Origin: Arthrobacter sp. 9AX
GTDB taxonomy: Bacteria > Actinomycetota > Actinomycetes > Actinomycetales > Micrococcaceae
Length of the DNA stretch: 64,000 nucleotides
Reading direction: 5' to 3'
Assembly (NCBI RefSeq): GCF_902506095.1
Contig: NZ_LR733293.1
Location: 354,416-418,415 of the forward strand
Part shown: in pieces, positions 60,570 to 64,000 of the stretch
How the letters are laid out: each line of letters starts with the position of its first letter
How positions within the stretch are numbered: the stretch's first letter is position 1
Position numbers and translations under genes: made by a program
The notes under the pieces: generated by a model
Seen by the model: only the letters and a program-made list of their open reading frames with translations
The model's database searches: none
Told to the model about the DNA's origin: nothing

Positions 60570-61241
60570 TTGAATGCACTTCTTGCCCTGAGCCCGGTGG
60601 AGGGGGAAGCCCCCTCGCAGGCTGAGGCGGCGTACCGGCAGCTGCGCGACAAGCTGATCATGTTGGAAATCCGCCCGGGCGAGCCCATTAATGACGGCCA
60701 GTTGGCGGCCGAACTCGGCTTCAGCCGCACCCCCGTGCGCGAGGCGATCAAGCGGCTGGAGGTGGACCACCTGGTGGTGTCGTATCCGCGCCGCGGTACC
60801 TTTGCCACCACTGTGGACTTCACGGAGTTGGCCGATGTGTCAGAGGTCCGGGAGTTGCTGGAGCCCCTTGCCGCCCGCCGTGCTGCGGGCCGGGCCAACG
60901 AAAGCATGCGCCGGGAACTGCTGCAGGTGGCGGACGCCATTGCCGGCATCGATCCCGGGACGGGGGAGTCTCGCGAGTTGATGCGCTACGACCTCATGGT
61001 GCACCGGCTGATCTACAAGGCTGCGGCCAACCCGCACCTGGAAGACACCCTGATCCGCTATGACAACCTGGCCACCCGCATCTGGTGCGTGGTGTTGGAC
61101 AAGGTTCCTTCCGTGACAGGCCACATCACCGAACACGTGGACCTGCTGAAAGCGGTGGCGGCCGGCGACGCGGACAAGGCGGGAGAGCTCGCCCTGCACC
61201 ACGTCACCAGCTTCGAGGAAACCATCCGCAAAATCCTCTAG
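60570..61241 (+). CDS. GntR-family regulator (FCD) of the sarcosine operon
   Basis: Regulator of 223 aa. The winged helix spans about residues 15-80 (INDGQLAAELGFSRTPVREAIKRLEVDHLVV). The FCD effector domain has the metal-binding pattern D then H residues (RYDLMVHRLIY, HITEHVDLLKAV, ALHHVTSFEE). The start is a TTG with GGATGGAG seven bases upstream; no ATG fits. Divergent from glyA-soxBDAG-sdaA-purU with a large dyad between, it is the presumed sarcosine- or glycine-responsive repressor of the operon. Confidence 0.87.
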   Translation: MNALLALSPVEGEAPSQAEAAYRQLRDKLIMLEIRPGEPINDGQLAAELGFSRTPVREAIKRLEVDHLVVSYPRRGTFATTVDFTELADVSEVRELLEPLAARRAAGRANESMRRELLQVADAIAGIDPGTGESRELMRYDLMVHRLIYKAAANPHLEDTLIRYDNLATRIWCVVLDKVPSVTGHITEHVDLLKAVAAGDADKAGELALHHVTSFEETIRKIL

Positions 61242-61251
61242 CCCGCCCCGG

Positions 61252-61338
61252 GACGCTCTCTCACTTAACGTCGCCTAAACCGCGACGCTCTCTCACCTAA
61301 CGCCGCATAAACCGGGACGCTCTCTCACCCTTGAAAGG
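61252..61338 (+). repeat. 32-bp-period repeat, locus E (three units)
   Basis: GACGCTCTCTCAC occurs at 61252, 61284 and 61316, exactly 32 apart. Units continue TTAACGTCGCCTAAACC, then CTAACGCCGCATAAACC; the third runs into CCTTGAAAGG, the Shine-Dalgarno region of the next gene. The tail segment here is TAAACC rather than GGTTTT, so this is a subtype. Units run with gntR and start ten bases after its stop. Confidence 0.9.
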
Positions 61339-61343
61339 ATGGA

Positions 61344-62558
61344 ATGCGCACCATGCCCGCTGCCACCCGGAACGCACAGGACCACACCGTAAGGTTCGGC
61401 TTCGCCTTCATCGGCGTTTTGCTCATCGCCGTCAACCTTCGGGTGTCCTTTGTCAGCGTGGGTCCGGTGCTCGCCAACATCAGCGGGGATCTTGACCTGA
61501 CAAGTGCTGCAGCAGGGTTCCTGACGGGGCTTCCGCTCATTGCTTTCGCAGTCTTCTCACCCGTGGCGCCCGCCTTCGCTTCCCGCCTGGGCCTCGACCG
61601 TGCGCTGTGGATGTCCCTGCTGATCCTGGCCTCGGGCATTGTGCTCCGCTCCCTGCCTGTGCCCGGGCTGGTCTGGGCGGGCACAGCATTGATCGGCCTG
61701 GCCATCGCGTTCCTCAACGTCCTGCTGCCCTCCTTCGTCAAGCGCGACTTTTCCACGAGGGTCAGTCAATTGACTGGGAGCTACACCGCCACCCAGGCCG
61801 CCGTCGCCGCCATGGGGGCCGCCGTCGTCGTGCCCGTGGCGCAAGCGTCCCCCGGGGGGTGGCGGCTTGCCCTCGGTATCTGGGTGGGACTTGCCCTCAT
61901 CGCCATGGCGGTGCTCCTGCCATGGCTCCGCCGGCACAGCTACGGCACTGTGAACTCCGCCAAGCCGGCGGCCTCGTACCGGTCGCCTTGGGCATCAGCC
62001 TTGGGCTGGCAGGTGACCATCTTCATGGGACTTCAGTCGATCGCCTTCTACGTCCTGATGGCCTGGCTGCCAACTATCGAACAAAGCCGCGGGGTCCCCG
62101 CCGCTACCGCCGGAATCCATCTGTCCCTTTTCCTGCTCGTCAGTGTTTTCGCAAGTCTCGGGGCAGGCGGAATTCTGCATCGCGGTTCGGACCAGCGGCT
62201 TGTTTCCTTCGCCAGCGGAGCGGTGATGGTTGTGACGTTCCTGGGCCTGGCGATCGCGCCGGACCTTATTCTGATGTGGGTTGTTCTGGGCGCAATCGGG
62301 TGCGGAAGCCTCATTGTCATTGCCCTGTCGCTGTTCAGCCTCAGGACCGTGAACCATCCGCAGGCGGCATCGTTGTCCGGCATGGCCCAATCCGTTGGTT
62401 ATGGCCTCGCTGCCGTTGGGCCGGTGATGTTCGGCGGGCTTCGCGATCTGAGCGGAGATTGGACGCTTCCGCTCCTGGTCACCGCGGGGATCATGGCGGT
62501 CCTCGCCGTGACGGGCCTGCTCGCGGGGCGGAACCGGGTGATCAGCCCTTCGGCGTAG
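61344..62558 (+). CDS. MFS transporter, CynX/NimT type
   Basis: Membrane carrier of 404 aa with 12 helices. The opening LIAVNLRVSFVSVGPVLANISGDLDLTSAAAGFLTGLP is the hallmark of the CynX/NimT (cyanate permease-like) subfamily. Helix 4-5 (IGLAIAFLNVLLPSFVKRDF) and the repeated pattern in the second half agree. The ATG at 61344 follows AAAGGATGG closely; an ATG at 61353 is also possible. No cyanase gene is present, so cyanate transport should not be assumed. Substrate unknown. Confidence 0.83.
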   Translation: MRTMPAATRNAQDHTVRFGFAFIGVLLIAVNLRVSFVSVGPVLANISGDLDLTSAAAGFLTGLPLIAFAVFSPVAPAFASRLGLDRALWMSLLILASGIVLRSLPVPGLVWAGTALIGLAIAFLNVLLPSFVKRDFSTRVSQLTGSYTATQAAVAAMGAAVVVPVAQASPGGWRLALGIWVGLALIAMAVLLPWLRRHSYGTVNSAKPAASYRSPWASALGWQVTIFMGLQSIAFYVLMAWLPTIEQSRGVPAATAGIHLSLFLLVSVFASLGAGGILHRGSDQRLVSFASGAVMVVTFLGLAIAPDLILMWVVLGAIGCGSLIVIALSLFSLRTVNHPQAASLSGMAQSVGYGLAAVGPVMFGGLRDLSGDWTLPLLVTAGIMAVLAVTGLLAGRNRVISPSA

Positions 62559-62565
62559 ACCCCTG

Positions 62566-63654
62566 TCAGGCCCGCGCCTGGGCTTTGACTGAGGTCCGTT
62601 CCACGGCGGGACAGTGCATCTTCGCCACCCCGTCCGCCGCTACCTCGGGTGCTCCTTCGAGTTCCAGCAGCATCCGCACCCCTGCCGCGCCGAGTTCGTA
62701 GTGGGGCAGGGAGACGGTGGACAGCGGTGGGCGCAGGTGCGCCGCAATGACTTCCTGGTTGTCGAATCCCACTACGGCCATGTCGTCCGGGATGGACAGG
62801 CCGCGCTCGCGCAGCCCGTCGTAGAGGCCCATGGCCATCCGGTCGTTGTAGCAGTACACCGCCGTCACGTCGCGCTTGAGGAGGGCCGCCGTGGCCCCGT
62901 ACCCGCCCTCCTGGTCCGGATAGGCCTCCAGCACCAGTGCGGGATCGAACGGAACGCCGGCCTCCTCCAGCGCGTCACGGTACCCGCGAAGGCGGCCGTC
63001 CTTGGCCGGCGCGGGAATGGTCGCATTAATGAAGGCGATGCGGCGGTGGCCCTGCCGTAGGAGAATCTCGGTGGCTGAACGCCCGCCCTGGACTTCGTCC
63101 GGCACAACGGCCCGGGTTCCGGGCTCATGGGAGAAGCAGTTCACCAGCACGAAGTCCGCTTCCCGCAGCGGCGCCGGGATATCGGTTTGCCGGTGAAACC
63201 AGGTGGAGTAGAGGATGCCGCGCACTTTGTACTCGAGCATCATCTGGATGGCATCCTGCTCCAGTTCGCCGTCGCCCTCGGTGTTGGCGATCAGGAGCGC
63301 ATAGCCGTGCTTCCACGCCTCATCCTGGGCGCCATGGATAATCTGGCCCGCGAAGGGTGTGGTGGCAACGCCGTCGGCCACCAGCCCGATAAACCGCGAC
63401 GTTCCGCTGACCAGGGTCTTGGCCATGGCGTTGGGCCGGTAGCCGAGGGTCCGGATGGCGTCCTTGACCCGCTGCCGGGTTTCTTCGGCGATTCGGGCGC
63501 TCTTTTTCTTGTTGACGATCAAGGAGACGGTGGCGGTGGAAACCCCTGCCGCCTCTGCTACGTCGCGGAGGGTGACAGGGTGCGCCCGGTCCGGGGTCCG
63601 CGGGGAAGGGGCTGCCGGGGCCGGCTTCCCGGGGCTTTTCTCCATTGAACTCAT
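62566..63654 (-). CDS. LacI-family transcriptional regulator
   Basis: Repressor of 362 aa. The HTH is VTLRDVAEAAGVSTATVSLIVNKKKSARIAEETRQRVKDA (about residues 26-65), after a Pro-rich N-terminal extension. The effector domain shows TSRFIGLVADGVATTPFAGQIIHG and ends MAVVGFDNQEVIAAHLRPPLSTVSLP. The ATG at 63654 has GGAGG four bases upstream, and a TATACT -10 at 63670-63675. It follows the sugar ABC permease gene in the same direction and probably controls that transporter. It is convergent with the MFS gene. Confidence 0.87.
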   Translation of the reverse strand: MSSMEKSPGKPAPAAPSPRTPDRAHPVTLRDVAEAAGVSTATVSLIVNKKKSARIAEETRQRVKDAIRTLGYRPNAMAKTLVSGTSRFIGLVADGVATTPFAGQIIHGAQDEAWKHGYALLIANTEGDGELEQDAIQMMLEYKVRGILYSTWFHRQTDIPAPLREADFVLVNCFSHEPGTRAVVPDEVQGGRSATEILLRQGHRRIAFINATIPAPAKDGRLRGYRDALEEAGVPFDPALVLEAYPDQEGGYGATAALLKRDVTAVYCYNDRMAMGLYDGLRERGLSIPDDMAVVGFDNQEVIAAHLRPPLSTVSLPHYELGAAGVRMLLELEGAPEVAADGVAKMHCPAVERTSVKAQARA

Positions 63655-63669
63655 CTGTCCTCCGTCAGG

Positions 63670-63675
63670 AGTATA
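63670..63675 (-). promoter_or_regulatory. -10 box of the lacI-type gene
   Basis: On the minus strand TATACT. The predicted leader is only about ten bases and starts at the GGAGG Shine-Dalgarno. The -35 is weak. Confidence 0.4.
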
Positions 63676-63692
63676 TCCGGCTGCTGCGGCCG

Positions 63693-64000
63693 TCATCCCT
63701 TCGTCGCCCCGCTCTCCATTCCCTGGATCATGGCTTTGTTCAGCACCAGGAACACCAGCAGCAGCGGCGTGATGGTGACGCACACGGCGGCGAAGGTGGC
63801 CGTCCAGTCCACCTTGCCCATGGCGCCGATGTAGTTCTGCAGGCCCAGTGGAATGGTCTTCAGGTCCTCGGACAGCACAAAGGTGTTGGCGAAGATGAAG
63901 TCGTTCCAGATGAAGATGCTGTTCACCAGCACAACCGTCACCACCGTGTTGAGGGACAACGGCAGGGTGATCAGCCCGAAAATCCGGTAGGGCCCGGCCC
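63693..64000 (-). CDS. Sugar ABC transporter permease, MalG type (partial, 3' end)
   Basis: The visible C-terminal 102 residues run off the window edge. They include the end of the EAA loop (YRIFGLITLPLSLNTVV) and the last helices (SIFIWNDFIFANTFVLS, AAVCVTITPLLLVFLVLNKAMIQGMESGATKG). The C-terminal GATKG is typical of carbohydrate importer permeases. The upstream genes for the other permease and binding protein must lie beyond 64000. The adjacent LacI gene is the likely regulator. Confidence 0.85.
   Translation of the reverse strand, partial: AGPYRIFGLITLPLSLNTVVTVVLVNSIFIWNDFIFANTFVLSEDLKTIPLGLQNYIGAMGKVDWTATFAAVCVTITPLLLVFLVLNKAMIQGMESGATKG

Noticed and set aside
61344..62558. Cyanate permease.
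   Set aside because: The sequence is CynX/NimT-like, but no cyanase or carbonic anhydrase gene is nearby and the subfamily carries varied substrates.

Overview
The window is high-GC (GC-rich third codon positions), tightly packed DNA with many ATGA/GTGA stop-start overlaps, GTG and TTG starts, and several genes whose start codon sits six bases after a TANNNT -10 box (leaderless pattern). Together with a complete glyA-soxBDAG-sdaA-purU sarcosine operon, this points to the chromosome of a soil actinobacterium of the Arthrobacter/Pseudarthrobacter type (family Micrococcaceae). This is an inference from gene content, not a database match. No rRNA, tRNA, phage, insertion sequence or CRISPR array was seen.

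Layout. 1-4740: the end of a D-galactonate operon (two sugar ABC permeases, galactonate dehydratase, KDPGal/KDPG aldolase, keto-deoxy-sugar kinase), then a bile-acid/sodium-symporter-family transporter. 5966-13525: a probable phenolic catabolic cluster (alpha/beta hydrolase, FAH-family hydrolase, FAD aromatic hydroxylase, DUF3500 protein, convergent quercetinase-like bicupin, type-B carboxylesterase). Its two control regions share the same TTTCA-N5-TGAAA palindrome. 13536-18989: RelA/SpoT-like alarmone synthetase, secreted M1 peptidase, LacI regulator, DMT exporter with its XRE-cupin regulator. 19369-24724: ribonucleoside (uridine-type) operon of nucleoside hydrolase, MFS transporter and ribokinase behind two LacI-type operators, then a hydrolase and a fructokinase-like kinase. 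24741-25341: back-to-back 5'-truncated gene remnants. 25440-29011: DoxX, an orphan sulfonate-type binding protein, an SMR pair and a TetR regulator. 29214-34472: choline oxidation operon (betA, betaine-aldehyde dehydrogenase, APC permease). 34578-38750: deacetylase-fold hydrolase, NCS1 permease and divergent PucR regulator.

38817-50251 is an amine/amino-acid catabolic region. A polar-amino-acid ABC transporter, a small universal stress protein and an amine oxidase form one operon. A GntR regulator and a second flavin oxidase, DapA-like enzyme, AGCS symporter and aldehyde dehydrogenase follow. An identical 14-bp operator lies in front of both operons. One ABC permease carries a frameshift. 51569-61241 is the sarcosine operon with its divergent GntR regulator. 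An MFS transporter, a LacI regulator and the 3' end of a sugar ABC permease close the window.

The most unusual signal is a family of short intergenic repeats with the core GACGCTCTCTCAC, found at five loci with an exact 32-bp period. At every locus the pyrimidine-rich strand is the sense strand of the gene that ends there, so the repeats behave like a 3'-end (possibly Rho-termination) element. Where two genes converge, opposite-strand units meet and form hairpins.
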